NCBI GenBank assembly: GCA_022749295.1
Contig: CP062007.1
Coordinates: 1,488,001-1,552,000, forward strand
Source: Flavobacteriaceae bacterium GSB9
GTDB lineage: Bacteria > Bacteroidota > Bacteroidia > Flavobacteriales > Flavobacteriaceae
Length of the DNA stretch: 64,000 nucleotides
Reading direction: 5' to 3'
The notes under the pieces were generated by a model. That model saw only the letters and a list, made by a program, of their open reading frames with translations. It searched no databases and was not told where the DNA came from. Made by a program: the position numbers and the translations under genes. Shown in pieces: positions 46,051 through 54,891 of this stretch; the stretch's first letter is position 1; each line of letters opens with the position of its first letter.

Positions 46051-47031
46051 ATGAAAAACATTGCCATAATTATGGGTGGCTATTCCAGCGAATACCAAAT
46101 ATCGCTTAAAAGTGGAAACGTAGTTTACGACACCCTAGACACTACAAAATACAAGGGTTACCGTATTCATATCTTTAAAGACAAATGGGTTTATGTAGAC
46201 GATGACGACACTGAATACCCTATTGATAAGAATGATTTTTCAATAAATGTAGACAACTATAAAATTAAATTCGACTGCGTATTTAATGCCATACACGGTT
46301 CACCGGGCGAAGATGGTTTTATGCAAGCGTACTTTAAACTTTTAAAACTGCCGCAAACCAGTTGTAGTATGTACCAAGCGGCTTTAACTTTTAACAAACG
46401 TGACCTGCTGAGCACCCTAAAACCTTATGGCATAAAAACGGCACAATCATTTTATTTGAACCTAGGCGACACCGTTGATAAAGGTCAAATTATAGAAAAA
46501 GTTGGCCTGCCTTGCTTTGTAAAGGCCAATAAGGCGGGCAGTAGTTTTGGGGTTAGTAAAGTACACAAAAAGGAAGATTTACTAGATGCTATTAATGTGG
46601 CGTTTAGAGAGGATGATGAAATTATTATAGAATCATTTTTGGAAGGCACCGAAGTTTCGGTAGGTGTTATCACTTATAAAGGAGAAATCAAAGTTTTGCC
46701 CATCACCGAAATTGTTTCTGAAAATGACTTTTTTGATTATGAAGCCAAGTACCAAGGAAAATCACAGGAAATAACACCGGCACGACTACCAAAAGAACAA
46801 GAGGAAAAAGTGACCGCAGAAGCAAAAAAAATATATGAAATATTAAAAATGAAGGGATTTAGCCGAAGTGAATTCATCTTTAAAAACGGCGAACCTCATT
46901 TATTGGAGGTGAATACAGTACCGGGATTAACCAAAGAAAGCATACTGCCCCAACAAGCTGCGGCTGCTGGCATAAGCCTTAGTGATTTGTTTGAAAACGC
47001 CATTGAAGAAGCTTTAAATAGCAACCCTTAA
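46051..47031 (+). CDS. ddl: D-alanine--D-alanine ligase
   Basis: A 326-residue ATP-grasp enzyme making the D-Ala-D-Ala dipeptide for peptidoglycan. Visible are the N-terminal IAIIMGGYSSEYQISLKSG, the substrate-binding AIHGSPGEDGFMQAYF near residue 82, the ATP-binding LPCFVKANKAGSSFGVSKV near residue 150, the grasp segment IIESFLEGTEVSVGV near residue 193, and the C-terminal metal-binding LLEVNTVPGLTKES. The length is normal. The gene faces away from the PASTA-RluA pair. Confidence 0.97.
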   Translation: MKNIAIIMGGYSSEYQISLKSGNVVYDTLDTTKYKGYRIHIFKDKWVYVDDDDTEYPIDKNDFSINVDNYKIKFDCVFNAIHGSPGEDGFMQAYFKLLKLPQTSCSMYQAALTFNKRDLLSTLKPYGIKTAQSFYLNLGDTVDKGQIIEKVGLPCFVKANKAGSSFGVSKVHKKEDLLDAINVAFREDDEIIIESFLEGTEVSVGVITYKGEIKVLPITEIVSENDFFDYEAKYQGKSQEITPARLPKEQEEKVTAEAKKIYEILKMKGFSRSEFIFKNGEPHLLEVNTVPGLTKESILPQQAAAAGISLSDLFENAIEEALNSNP

Positions 47032-47090
47032 CCCCCTCCTAAGAAACTCAAAAAAATATATGTGAAAATATTAATAAACTAATAAAACAG

Positions 47091-47098
47091 TATCTTTG
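47091..47098 (+). promoter_or_regulatory. -7 element upstream of coaD
   Basis: TATCTTTG matches TAnnTTTG. If used, the start site near 47105 puts the whole REP doublet at 47108-47184 into the coaD leader. No -33 TTG is seen. Confidence 0.4.
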
Positions 47099-47107
47099 AG
47101 ATAAGTT

Positions 47108-47184
47108 GTCATTCCTGCGAAGGCAGGAATCCACTTAGAATGAGTTGCTAAATTTTAACAGATTCCTGCCTTCGCAGGAATGAC
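47108..47184. repeat. REP doublet (perfect 24-bp inverted pair)
   Basis: Two 24-base arms at 47108-47131 and 47161-47184 are exact reverse complements, separated by 29 bases. Each arm is itself a hairpin with the 8-bp stem ATTCCTGC/GCAGGAAT and a 4-base loop, so the locus can fold as two small hairpins or one long one. The architecture GATTCC-stem-GGAATGAC is the same as at 16240-16263. It ends 6 bases before the coaD start codon. Paired inverted REP units are typical substrates of REP-associated (TnpA-REP) transposases. Confidence 0.8.
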
Positions 47185-47190
47185 AGAGTC

Positions 47191-47649
47191 ATGAAACGAG
47201 CATTATTTCCGGGATCTTTTGACCCCATTACATTAGGGCACTACGATATTATAAAACGCGGTATTACCGTTTTTGATGAAATTATTGTGGCCATTGGTGT
47301 GAATGCCGAGAAAAAATATATGTTTTCTCTTGAAGAACGCCAAAATTTTATTAAGGAAGCGTTTAAAGACGAGCCTAAGGTTACAGTGGTAACTTATGAA
47401 GGCCTAACGGTGGATTTTTGCAAAAAAATTGGTGTAGACTTTATTTTACGTGGATTGCGAAACCCTGCAGATTTCGAGTTTGAAAAAGCCATTGCCCACA
47501 CCAACAGAAGCCTATCGGAAATTGAAACGGTTTTTCTCTTAACCTCTTCGAAAACCTCGTACATTGCCTCTTCTATTGTGCGCGATGTTATTAGAAATAA
47601 TGGTGATTACACCAAACTGGTACCAGAAAGTGTTCGCGTTAAAAATTAA
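47191..47649 (+). CDS. coaD: Phosphopantetheine adenylyltransferase
   Basis: A 152-residue nucleotidyltransferase for the penultimate step of coenzyme A synthesis. The ATP-binding site is FPGSFDPITLGHYDII (T/HxGH motif at residues 16-19). It is followed by FILRGLRNPADFEFE near residue 88 and the ISSTxxR-like SYIASSIVRDVI near residue 128. Length and composition are normal. The ATG at 47191 follows immediately behind the REP doublet. No terminator is obvious downstream. Confidence 0.97.
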   Translation: MKRALFPGSFDPITLGHYDIIKRGITVFDEIIVAIGVNAEKKYMFSLEERQNFIKEAFKDEPKVTVVTYEGLTVDFCKKIGVDFILRGLRNPADFEFEKAIAHTNRSLSEIETVFLLTSSKTSYIASSIVRDVIRNNGDYTKLVPESVRVKN

Positions 47650-47816
47650 CATCTTTAGGCAAAAAGTGCCCTTCCCAAAAATTTTCATTCTGAAAAAAAG
47701 CGAAGGCATTTTTAGAAATCAAGTTGTTAATTATGAAATCTCTTCAAATATAAACCCTAAAAACCACGTACTCATTTAACAAGTGTCAGACATGTGTAAT
47801 ATGAAACCTGTTGCTT

Positions 47817-49484
47817 TTAAAAGAATTTATATTCAGAAAGCGGTTTTGGGAATTCCTCAGGATTTTCCGCTAAATGGTAACGTGGGTCATCTACATCTTC
47901 AATAATAACTTCTCTAAATTTCGGACTCGCTTTATAGAGCAAAACTTTACAATCTTTACTAAGGTGCTTTAACCTTATTTTTTTGCCTTCCTCTTCATAT
48001 TTGTTTACCAAATTGAAAATTGCCTCCAAAGCAGAATGGTCGCTTATTCGCGACTCCACAAAATCTATCACCACGTTATCGGGGTCGTTTTTCACATCAA
48101 ACTTTTCATTAAACGCTTGTATAGAACCGAAAAACAAGGGGCCCCAAATTTCGTATGTTTTGGTTTTACCATCATCAGAAAAACGTTTTCTAGCTCTAAT
48201 TTTCTTAGCATTTTCCCATGCGAACACTAAAGCAGAAATAATAACACCAACAAAAACGGCAATGGCCAAATCGTAAATTACTGTAACGGCCGATACGATT
48301 ACCAATACCACTGCATCAGCTAGAGGTATCTTTCTTATAATCCTAAAACTAGACCATGCAAAGGTTTCGATAACCATCATAAACATAACCCCAACAAGTG
48401 CCGCAATAGGTACTTGCTCAATATATTTATCGGTAAAAAGAATAAAGGTCAACAAGGTTACCGCCATCATAATTCCAGATAGACGTCCGCGTCCACCAGC
48501 ATTGATGTTAATAACGGTTTGTCCAATCATACCACAACCTCCGGTACCTCCAAAAAGTCCGCTAACCATATTTCCCGCACCTTGCGCAATACATTCGCGG
48601 TTTCCGTTACCTCGGGTTTCGGTGAGTTCGTCAACCAAATTCATGGTCATTAACGATTCAATTAATCCTACCGACGCCGCTAAAAACGCATAAGGCAGAA
48701 TAAACTTAAGGGTATCTAGGTTTATGGGTAAGTTTTGCCACAGTTCTAAATTTGGCGTGGGGAATTCGCCTTTAAGCCCCGTACCACCGCCTTCGACAAT
48801 GTAGGAGCCTACGGTACTAACGTCCAATCCGCCAAACACCACAACGGCAGTAGTAATAAGAATAGCCGTTAAAGCCGCAGGGAGTTTAGTTGTAATTTTT
48901 GGCAACAACCAAATAATGCCCATGGTTAAAAGCACAAGCCCTAACATAACATAAAGTTCTGTGCCTTGCATGGGTATGTTGATATATTCTTTTACGCCTT
49001 CGGCAGTAACATTTAACTCTTTGTGCGAAAACATACGTACTTGGGCCATGAAAATAACTATCGCCAGCCCGTTTACAAAGCCCAGCATTACCGGATGCGG
49101 AATTAACCGTACAAACCGACCGAGCTTAAACACACCAGCAAGAATTTGAAAAATGCCCATTAAAATAACCGCTGCAAGAAGGTAAAAGTAACCCATGTTC
49201 TCAATAGGCTGGTCAAACAACATACCTCTGGTATGACCTTCAGAAATTAAATGCACAAATATAACTGCCACTGCTCCAGCGGCTCCCGATATCAGTCCAG
49301 GACGACCACCAAAAATAGCAGTAATCAAACCGATAATAAAAGCACCTGAGAGCGCTACCAAAGGATCTATTTGAGCTACGAAAGCAAAGGCTACAACTTC
49401 TGGAATCATTGCTAAAGACGTTGTAATGCCTGCTAAAACGTCGTCTTTGGCGTTGGGAGTAATCTTTCTTACAAAATCAGTCAT
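47817..49484 (-). CDS. SulP family anion transporter
   Basis: A 555-residue inner-membrane transporter of the SLC26/SulP family. About 12-14 helices (residues 10-420) include the N-terminal DVLAGITTSLAMIPEVVAFAFVAQIDPLVAL in two blocks and the GLFGGTGGCGMIGQT glycine-rich segment near residue 310. A cytoplasmic STAS domain occupies about 440-530 (VVIDFVESRISDHSALEAI). Family members carry sulfate, bicarbonate or dicarboxylates; the context gives no substrate. It is preceded by a promoter at 49505-49534. Confidence 0.93.
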   Translation of the reverse strand: MTDFVRKITPNAKDDVLAGITTSLAMIPEVVAFAFVAQIDPLVALSGAFIIGLITAIFGGRPGLISGAAGAVAVIFVHLISEGHTRGMLFDQPIENMGYFYLLAAVILMGIFQILAGVFKLGRFVRLIPHPVMLGFVNGLAIVIFMAQVRMFSHKELNVTAEGVKEYINIPMQGTELYVMLGLVLLTMGIIWLLPKITTKLPAALTAILITTAVVVFGGLDVSTVGSYIVEGGGTGLKGEFPTPNLELWQNLPINLDTLKFILPYAFLAASVGLIESLMTMNLVDELTETRGNGNRECIAQGAGNMVSGLFGGTGGCGMIGQTVININAGGRGRLSGIMMAVTLLTFILFTDKYIEQVPIAALVGVMFMMVIETFAWSSFRIIRKIPLADAVVLVIVSAVTVIYDLAIAVFVGVIISALVFAWENAKKIRARKRFSDDGKTKTYEIWGPLFFGSIQAFNEKFDVKNDPDNVVIDFVESRISDHSALEAIFNLVNKYEEEGKKIRLKHLSKDCKVLLYKASPKFREVIIEDVDDPRYHLAENPEEFPKPLSEYKFF

Positions 49485-49504
49485 GGTTCTTTTTTTTGAA
49501 GGTG

Positions 49505-49534
49505 CAAATTTACGTTTAAATTGTACACATACAA
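49505..49534 (-). promoter_or_regulatory. Promoter of SulP gene (-33/-7)
   Basis: On the minus strand, TTG (49532-49534) and TAAATTTG (49505-49512) are 19 bases apart. It lies 20 bases upstream of the SulP ATG. Confidence 0.55.
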
Positions 49535-49633
49535 TGGAAACCCTTTAGATTTAACCTAAAGTTTACTATAACGTTTTAGAAAATATCACAGAACGAGTTA
49601 TAAATTGATTATCAGAGGATTATGAAAAAACAG

Positions 49634-50215
49634 CTAAACCAAGGCCCTTATGTTGGCATAAGAATTTTCAAGAGCCTTTTCTATCTGTGAATTATTGAGC
49701 CATTCCACTTTTGTAATACCTTCGTCTTCTTGACCATTAAGTTTGCCAGCAAACGTGGTTTTCATTTCAAACCAATGGGTTATTTTTATTTTGTAGCGTC
49801 CGTTACGCTTAAAAATATGGTAAGTTGTATCCAAAGGTTTTGTAATTTTCAACCCATTAACCCCTGTCTCCTCGGTAACTTCACGAATGGCGGTTTCTTC
49901 TATCGATTCTTTCTTTTCGGCTTTTCCTTTAGGCAAATCCCATTTATCATTTCTGTAAATAAACAAAACATCACCTTGGTTATTGTAAACCTTACCACCA
50001 CCAGCGACCACATTAGGCAACTTTTTTAAAAACTTCTTTAGTAGTTTATCCCCGTTTTTATGTATGAGCCGAACTTCTTCAAACTGTCCTTTATTCAGTT
50101 TCCTTATAACTTTTTTAAGATTTACCGTTTTAAGTAAATAGTTTTTAAAGTTTGTTTCCTTTTCAACCACAGTTGTTAAAACAATAGGTTTGTCTCCAAC
50201 AAAAACTTTAAGCAT
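49634..50215 (-). CDS. NUDIX hydrolase
   Basis: 193 residues. The Nudix box at about residues 97-119 fits GX5EX7REUXEEXGU in full: GKAEKKE, then SIEETAI, then REVTEETGV. The metal-binding and catalytic glutamates are therefore present. About 60 residues precede the domain (LKKVIRKLNKGQFEEVRLIH), a feature of the flavobacterial homologues. Typical substrates are nucleoside diphosphate derivatives, but none can be assigned. It is divergent from pyrE with a 136-base space. Confidence 0.9.
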   Translation of the reverse strand: MLKVFVGDKPIVLTTVVEKETNFKNYLLKTVNLKKVIRKLNKGQFEEVRLIHKNGDKLLKKFLKKLPNVVAGGGKVYNNQGDVLFIYRNDKWDLPKGKAEKKESIEETAIREVTEETGVNGLKITKPLDTTYHIFKRNGRYKIKITHWFEMKTTFAGKLNGQEDEGITKVEWLNNSQIEKALENSYANIRALV

Positions 50216-50351
50216 AGAGCATGATTGTTATCTAATTCAACATGGTAAAAATATCAATTTTTAAAGGCAATCTTGAAATTGTTGAAAAAAAATATTTTTT
50301 ATTCAACCTTGTCGCTACGGTAAAATTAAATTTATGTTTAATTTTGTTGCT

Positions 50352-50996
50352 ATGATTTTTAACAAAGAAACCGCAAAAAAAACAGCCGAGGTTTTATTGC
50401 AGATTAACGCCATAAAACTCAATCCGAAAACCCCGTTCACTTGGGCATCGGGCTGGAAATCTCCTATTTATTGCGATAACCGGATAGTTTTATCTTTCCC
50501 GCCTATTCGCAATTATATTCGCGAAACCATGGGCAAACACATAGAGCGACAGTACGGTAAGCCTGATGCCATTGCCGGTGTTGCTACAGGCGCTATTGGC
50601 ATAGGCATGTTGGTTGCCGAATATTTAGGTTTACCTTTTATATATGTTCGTCCTGAAGCTAAAGGGCATGGACGTAAAAACCAAATTGAAGGTTTTGCTG
50701 AAAGCGGTCAAAATGTAGTGGTTGTTGAAGACCTTATTAGCACCGGTAAAAGTAGTTTGAATGCAGTGAAAGCGTTAAAGGAAGCAGGTATAAACGTTAA
50801 AGGCATGGTGGCCATTTTTACTTACGGATTTAATGTTGCTGCCGAAAACTTTGAAAAAGAACACGTTTTGTTGCACACTCTAAGCAATTATGAAAATTTA
50901 CTTGAACAGGCTTTAGAAACCAATTACATTTCAGAAAAAGAACTTAAAACTTTATCTGAATGGAATGCCAACCCCAATGAATGGAACGCTAATTGA
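50352..50996 (+). CDS. pyrE: Orotate phosphoribosyltransferase
   Basis: Encodes 214 residues from the ATG at 50352 (MIFNKETAKKTAEVLLQI). An upstream ATG at 50334 would add six residues. It transfers ribose phosphate from PRPP to orotate, the step after PyrD. Visible are FTWASGWKSPIYCDNR near residue 30, the YVRPEAKGHGRKNQIEG loop near residue 100 and the PRPP motif VVVVEDLISTGKSS near residue 122. The C-terminus carries a duplicated NPNEWNAN-type tail (EWNANPNEWNAN), a small tandem repeat. It is followed by the SRPBCC gene 95 bases later. Confidence 0.96.
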   Translation: MIFNKETAKKTAEVLLQINAIKLNPKTPFTWASGWKSPIYCDNRIVLSFPPIRNYIRETMGKHIERQYGKPDAIAGVATGAIGIGMLVAEYLGLPFIYVRPEAKGHGRKNQIEGFAESGQNVVVVEDLISTGKSSLNAVKALKEAGINVKGMVAIFTYGFNVAAENFEKEHVLLHTLSNYENLLEQALETNYISEKELKTLSEWNANPNEWNAN

Positions 50997-51091
50997 TATA
51001 AAACTTAAAGTTATTTGAGTTGTTAACACCTCAACTGGTTAAAGCAACTTTTTTGAACTTAACAGATTTTAAAAAAAACAGAAACAACAAA

Positions 51092-51487
51092 ATGAATTTA
51101 GAATCACCTAAAGTTAGTGTTGGTAAAACCCAAGCAGAAGTATTTAATTTTTTAAGCGATATTAAAAACTTTGAATCTTTAATGCCCGAAAACATCAGCA
51201 AATTTGAAGTGTTAAGTGATGATACTTTTATTTTCGCATTATCTGGCATGCCCGAAATCACGCTGAAAAAGAAAGAGGTTATTGCCCCCAATAAAATTGT
51301 TTTTGGTGCAGCTGGCGGAAAAATAGATTTTTCGCTTATAAGCCATATTACTGAAAAAGAAGAGAATTCCAGTAATGTTCAGTTAGAATTTTCTGGAGAT
51401 TTTAACCCCATGATGGCCATGATGATCAAAAAGCCCATCACAAAATTTATTGAAACTTTGGCTACTGGTATACCAAAAGCAATTTAA
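51092..51487 (+). CDS. SRPBCC-fold lipid-binding-like protein
   Basis: Encodes 131 residues from the ATG at 51092 (MNLESPKVSVGKTQAEVFNF); a TTG start 24 codons upstream gives an unstructured extension. The pattern of an N-terminal strand, the AEVFNFLSDIKNFESLMPENI helix pair, six strands and a long C-terminal helix (MMAMMIKKPITKFIETLA) fits the START/SRPBCC helix-grip fold, which binds hydrophobic ligands. No specific ligand can be assigned. Downstream of pyrE, it ends by overlapping birA tail-to-tail for 4 bases. Confidence 0.82.
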   Translation: MNLESPKVSVGKTQAEVFNFLSDIKNFESLMPENISKFEVLSDDTFIFALSGMPEITLKKKEVIAPNKIVFGAAGGKIDFSLISHITEKEENSSNVQLEFSGDFNPMMAMMIKKPITKFIETLATGIPKAI

Positions 51488-52215
51488 TACATTAATGTAA
51501 TTTCTTTTAAGCTAAATGCCTTAATTACATTATCCTCGAGCAAAACCATAAGGCTTCCATTATCGGCAATGCCTTCTATAAAACCCGAAAACAACGCGCC
51601 TTCAGCATCTTTAAATGTCGAAGGTTTATTTTTTCTAAACAGAAGACTTTCGTATTCTTTTTTAATTAATTCGTATTTACCTTTCTCCAACAGCGAAAAA
51701 TAATGCTGTAATTGTTTCAAAATATACAAGGCTATTTCATCGGTATTATAATGTTGCCCTGAAATACATTTTAATGACGACGCCTGAGGTAAATCTTTAA
51801 ATTCAGTTTGATTTACATTTAGGCCTACACCTAAAATAGAAGCATTTAATTTACTTTGCTTTATGACATTTTCAATTAAAATGCCACATATCTTCTTGCG
51901 TTCTGACAAAATGTCGTTTGGCCATTTAATGCTTAAACGTGGCAGAGAACAATCTTTTAACGCATTTACAACGGCCAAAGCGGCAACCATACTTATAAAA
52001 AAAGGCGATTTTAATTCATTTTTGGAAACGTCCTTAAACACACTAAACGTTAGGTTTTTAGATGCTTGTGATTCCCAAACAGTCCCCATTTGCCCACGGC
52101 CATTGGTTTGGTTTCGTGTAATAACCGTAGTAAAATCCTCCAGTTTTTGGGTACTATACAAATTTCGTAAATAACTGTTTGTGGAATCGGTGGCATTAAG
52201 TTTGATTATACGCAT
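51484..52215 (-). CDS. birA: Biotin--[acetyl-CoA-carboxylase] ligase
   Basis: A 243-residue biotin protein ligase that activates biotin with ATP and attaches it to carboxylase carrier domains. The N-terminal LNATDSTNSYLRNL binds biotin, and RNQTNGRGQMGTVWESQ near residue 34 is the biotinyl-AMP glycine loop. LSIKWPNDILSERKKICGILIE near residue 95 holds the catalytic lysine. A small SH3-like C-terminal domain follows. The protein lacks an N-terminal helix-turn-helix, so it is a monofunctional ligase and not a repressor. It is divergent from rsfS. Confidence 0.95.
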   Translation of the reverse strand: MRIIKLNATDSTNSYLRNLYSTQKLEDFTTVITRNQTNGRGQMGTVWESQASKNLTFSVFKDVSKNELKSPFFISMVAALAVVNALKDCSLPRLSIKWPNDILSERKKICGILIENVIKQSKLNASILGVGLNVNQTEFKDLPQASSLKCISGQHYNTDEIALYILKQLQHYFSLLEKGKYELIKKEYESLLFRKNKPSTFKDAEGALFSGFIEGIADNGSLMVLLEDNVIKAFSLKEITLMY

Positions 52216-52281
52216 TTGCAGGTTATTTGTCAGCTAATAAATCTTATGGTTATTTTAAAGTATAAAGAACCAAAAAAATAA

Positions 52282-52289
52282 TAACTTTG
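52282..52289 (+). promoter_or_regulatory. -7 element of rsfS-ftsH operon
   Basis: TAACTTTG matches TAnnTTTG and lies 19 bases upstream of the rsfS ATG. No TTG is found at -33. Confidence 0.45.
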
Positions 52290-52308
52290 CACAAATTAAT
52301 TAAAATTA

Positions 52309-52680
52309 ATGGCGAAAGAAAAAATAAGCACAGACCAACTCATATCGGTAATAATAAGCGGAATTGAAGACGTTAAAGGAAAAGAAATTAGTATTCTTGA
52401 TTTAAGGGAAATTGAAAACACGGTTTGTGATTACTTTATAATATGCGAAGGCACTTCAAACACCCAGGTAAACGCCATTGTTAACTCCATCCAAAGAAAA
52501 GTTAGTAAAGAATTAAAAGACACCCCTTGGCATACCGAAGGTGCTGATAATGCCGAATGGGTATTAATAGATTATGTAAACGTTGTGGTGCACGTGTTCC
52601 AAAAGCACATAAGAGAATATTACGATATTGAAAGCCTTTGGGGCGACGCAAAAACAACAACTATAGAAACAAGCTACTAA
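52309..52680 (+). CDS. rsfS: Ribosome silencing factor
   Basis: A 123-residue protein of the RsfS/Iojap family, which binds ribosomal protein uL14 and blocks joining of the subunits when nutrients are short. The family core is GKEISILDLREIENTVCDYF near residue 24, ICEGTSNTQVNAI near residue 45, and the C-terminal WVLIDYVNVVVHVFQKHIREYY. It is followed by ftsH after 9 bases in the same direction, the usual order in Bacteroidota. Confidence 0.96.
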   Translation: MAKEKISTDQLISVIISGIEDVKGKEISILDLREIENTVCDYFIICEGTSNTQVNAIVNSIQRKVSKELKDTPWHTEGADNAEWVLIDYVNVVVHVFQKHIREYYDIESLWGDAKTTTIETSY

Positions 52681-52689
52681 AAAATTGCA

Positions 52690-54675
52690 ATGGCAAACGA
52701 TAAAAAAAACACAAACGACAAAAAGCCTAAATTCAGTCCGTACTGGATTTATGGCATCCTTATAGCTATTTTTCTCGGGTTTCAACTATTTAGTGGTAGC
52801 GACTACCAAGATGGTAACTCGACCACCCCTTCTGATTTTTTTAAGTACCTAGAAGCGGGCGATGTTGCTAAAGTTGACATTGTTAAAAACACCCGAGTAG
52901 CCAAGGTTTATTTAACTAAAGAAGCAGAGGCCAAAGAAGAACATAGAGGATCTAAACCACAAACGTTTTTACCGTCTACATCTGAACTACCAAACTATAA
53001 ATTTGAATTTGGTGATCTTCAAAACTTTGAAAACCGCTTAAACGACACTGTAAAAAATCTGGACAGTAAACCTGTTATAAAGTTTGACACAGAAACCAAC
53101 GACTGGGGTAATTTGCTTATGGGCATTTTACCATTCATTTTACTAATAGCCGTTTGGATATTTATTATGCGTCGTATGTCTGGTGCGGCAGGTGGTGGTG
53201 CTGGCGGACAGATTTTCAACATCGGAAAATCTAAGGCGAAACTGTTCGACCAAAACACCGAAGTAAAAACCAGTTTTAAAGATGTTGCTGGACTTGAAGG
53301 TGCCAAAGAAGAAGTACAGGAAATTGTAGATTTTCTTAAATTCCCAGAAAAGTATACCACTTTGGGTGGTAAAATACCGAAAGGCGCACTACTTGTAGGA
53401 CCTCCTGGAACAGGTAAAACTTTATTAGCCAAAGCCGTTGCTGGTGAGGCTAAAGTACCTTTCTTTTCATTATCAGGTTCCGATTTTGTTGAAATGTTTG
53501 TTGGTGTGGGGGCTTCCCGTGTTCGCGATTTGTTCAAACAAGCTAAAGAAAAATCACCATCCATCATCTTTATTGATGAAATTGATGCCATTGGTCGTGC
53601 CAGAGGTAAAAACGCGATGTCCGGTAGTAACGACGAACGTGAAAATACATTAAACCAGTTGTTAACCGAAATGGACGGTTTTGGTACCAACACCAATGTC
53701 ATTGTTTTGGCGGCAACCAACAGGGCTGATATTTTAGATAAAGCACTGATGCGTGCAGGACGTTTCGACCGTCAAATTTTTGTTGATTTACCCGATGTTC
53801 GCGAGCGAAAAGAAATTTTTGAAGTGCATTTAAGACCGCTAAAAAAAGCAAAAGATTTAGATTTAGATTTCCTTTCTAAACAAACCCCAGGTTTTTCCGG
53901 TGCCGATATTGCGAATGTATGTAACGAAGCCGCTTTAATTGCAGCTCGAAATGGAAAAAAACAAGTCGACAAACAAGATTTCCTCGATGCCGTTGATAGA
54001 ATAATTGGCGGATTGGAAAAGAAAAACAAAATTATAACACCAAGTGAGAAAAAAGCGGTAGCATACCATGAAGCTGGTCATGCTACAGTAAGCTGGATGC
54101 TCGAACATGCTGCACCACTAGTAAAAGTAACCATTGTACCGCGTGGTCGTTCGTTAGGAGCTGCTTGGTATTTGCCAGAAGAACGCTTAATTGTTCATCC
54201 AGAACAAATGTTGGATGAAATGTGTGCGGCACTTGGTGGACGTGCCGCTGAAAAAGTGATTTTCAATAAGATTTCTACAGGTGCACTTAGCGACCTAGAA
54301 AAAGTGACCAAACAGGCCAGAGCCATGGTGACCATGTATGGATTAAGCGACAAAATAGGTAACTTAACCTATTATGATTCTTCAGGGCAAAATGAATACG
54401 GTTTTACAAAACCATACAGTGAAGAAACAGCCGAACTCATAGACAAAGAAATCTCTAGGATTATTGAAGAACAATATGACCGTGCTGTTAAATTGCTTGA
54501 AGAAAACAAAGATAAACTAACTGAATTAGCTGAAGTACTGCTTGAAAAAGAGGTTATTTTTAAAGATAATTTAGAGAAAATTTTTGGGAAACGTGCTTTT
54601 GAAAAAGAAGAAACTATAGTAGCCAAAACAGAACGAGAAATTAAAGAAAAAGAAAAAAGCGACGAAGAAGAATAG
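52690..54675 (+). CDS. ftsH: ATP-dependent zinc metalloprotease FtsH
   Basis: A 661-residue inner-membrane AAA+ protease that degrades misfolded membrane proteins and short-lived regulators. Two transmembrane helices lie near residues 17-35 and 140-160, with the periplasmic domain between them. The AAA module carries the Walker A loop GPPGTGKT near residue 237, Walker [13 protein letters not shown] near residue 295 and the SRH region [20 protein letters not shown] near residue 345. The zinc site is HEAGHAT near residue 460. The C-terminus is acidic and lysine-rich ([10 protein letters not shown]). It is second in an operon with rsfS, closed by the terminator at 54804-54844. Confidence 0.98.
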   Translation: MANDKKNTNDKKPKFSPYWIYGILIAIFLGFQLFSGSDYQDGNSTTPSDFFKYLEAGDVAKVDIVKNTRVAKVYLTKEAEAKEEHRGSKPQTFLPSTSELPNYKFEFGDLQNFENRLNDTVKNLDSKPVIKFDTETNDWGNLLMGILPFILLIAVWIFIMRRMSGAAGGGAGGQIFNIGKSKAKLFDQNTEVKTSFKDVAGLEGAKEEVQEIVDFLKFPEKYTTLGGKIPKGALLVGPPGTGKTLLAKAVAGEAKVPFFSLSGSDFVEMFVGVGASRVRDLFKQAKEKSPSIIFIDEIDAIGRARGKNAMSGSNDERENTLNQLLTEMDGFGTNTNVIVLAATNRADILDKALMRAGRFDRQIFVDLPDVRERKEIFEVHLRPLKKAKDLDLDFLSKQTPGFSGADIANVCNEAALIAARNGKKQVDKQDFLDAVDRIIGGLEKKNKIITPSEKKAVAYHEAGHATVSWMLEHAAPLVKVTIVPRGRSLGAAWYLPEERLIVHPEQMLDEMCAALGGRAAEKVIFNKISTGALSDLEKVTKQARAMVTMYGLSDKIGNLTYYDSSGQNEYGFTKPYSEETAELIDKEISRIIEEQYDRAVKLLEENKDKLTELAEVLLEKEVIFKDNLEKIFGKRAFEKEETIVAKTEREIKEKEKSDEEE

Positions 54676-54803
54676 GGATTAAAAAACTAAACTTTTTAAG
54701 GTTTTTAACTAGCAAACGCTAGTAGCACCCTTAAATAAAATTTTAAAAAACCCAAATTATTTACAACATTAAAGCCACAGCCAATAAATCTCGATTGTCG
54801 AGT

Positions 54804-54844
54804 AAAAATCTTAAATTAGCCGCATGGTTAGTTTAAGATTTTTT
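54804..54844 (+). terminator. Intrinsic terminator of rsfS-ftsH
   Basis: A perfect 12-bp AT-rich stem, AAAAATCTTAAA (54804-54815) with TTTAAGATTTTT (54832-54843), has a 16-base loop and ends in a T run. It lies about 130 bases after the ftsH stop and immediately before the next promoter element. The space between (54676-54803) shows no gene. Confidence 0.7.
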
Positions 54845-54851
54845 ATATTTG
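54844..54851 (+). promoter_or_regulatory. -7 element of LUD-cdsA-psd operon
   Basis: TATATTTG matches TAnnTTTG, begins where the ftsH terminator ends, and lies 40 bases before the ATG at 54892. No -33 TTG is visible. Confidence 0.45.
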
Positions 54852-54891
54852 ATAAACCTCGTTCTAATCACGATTAATAGCAAATCATTAA

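Noticed and set aside
47564-47779. A 71-codon frame running out of the coaD 3' end
   Set aside because: It is mostly the +1 frame of coaD followed by AT-rich spacer, with no coding character of its own.
50281-50307. AT-rich palindrome GTTGAA...TTCAAC upstream of pyrE as a pyrimidine-responsive attenuator
   Set aside because: There is no alternative pairing, no leader peptide and no T run placed to end transcription, so there is nothing beyond the palindrome to support a switch.
50339-50346. TAATTTTG as a possible -7 element of pyrE
   Set aside because: It lies 5 bases before the ATG, has no -33 TTG, and arises in a run of A and T where such matches are expected by chance.
53019-53720. A 233-codon open frame on the minus strand opposite ftsH
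   Set aside because: It is antisense to the conserved AAA domain of FtsH, and its composition reflects the complementary codons.
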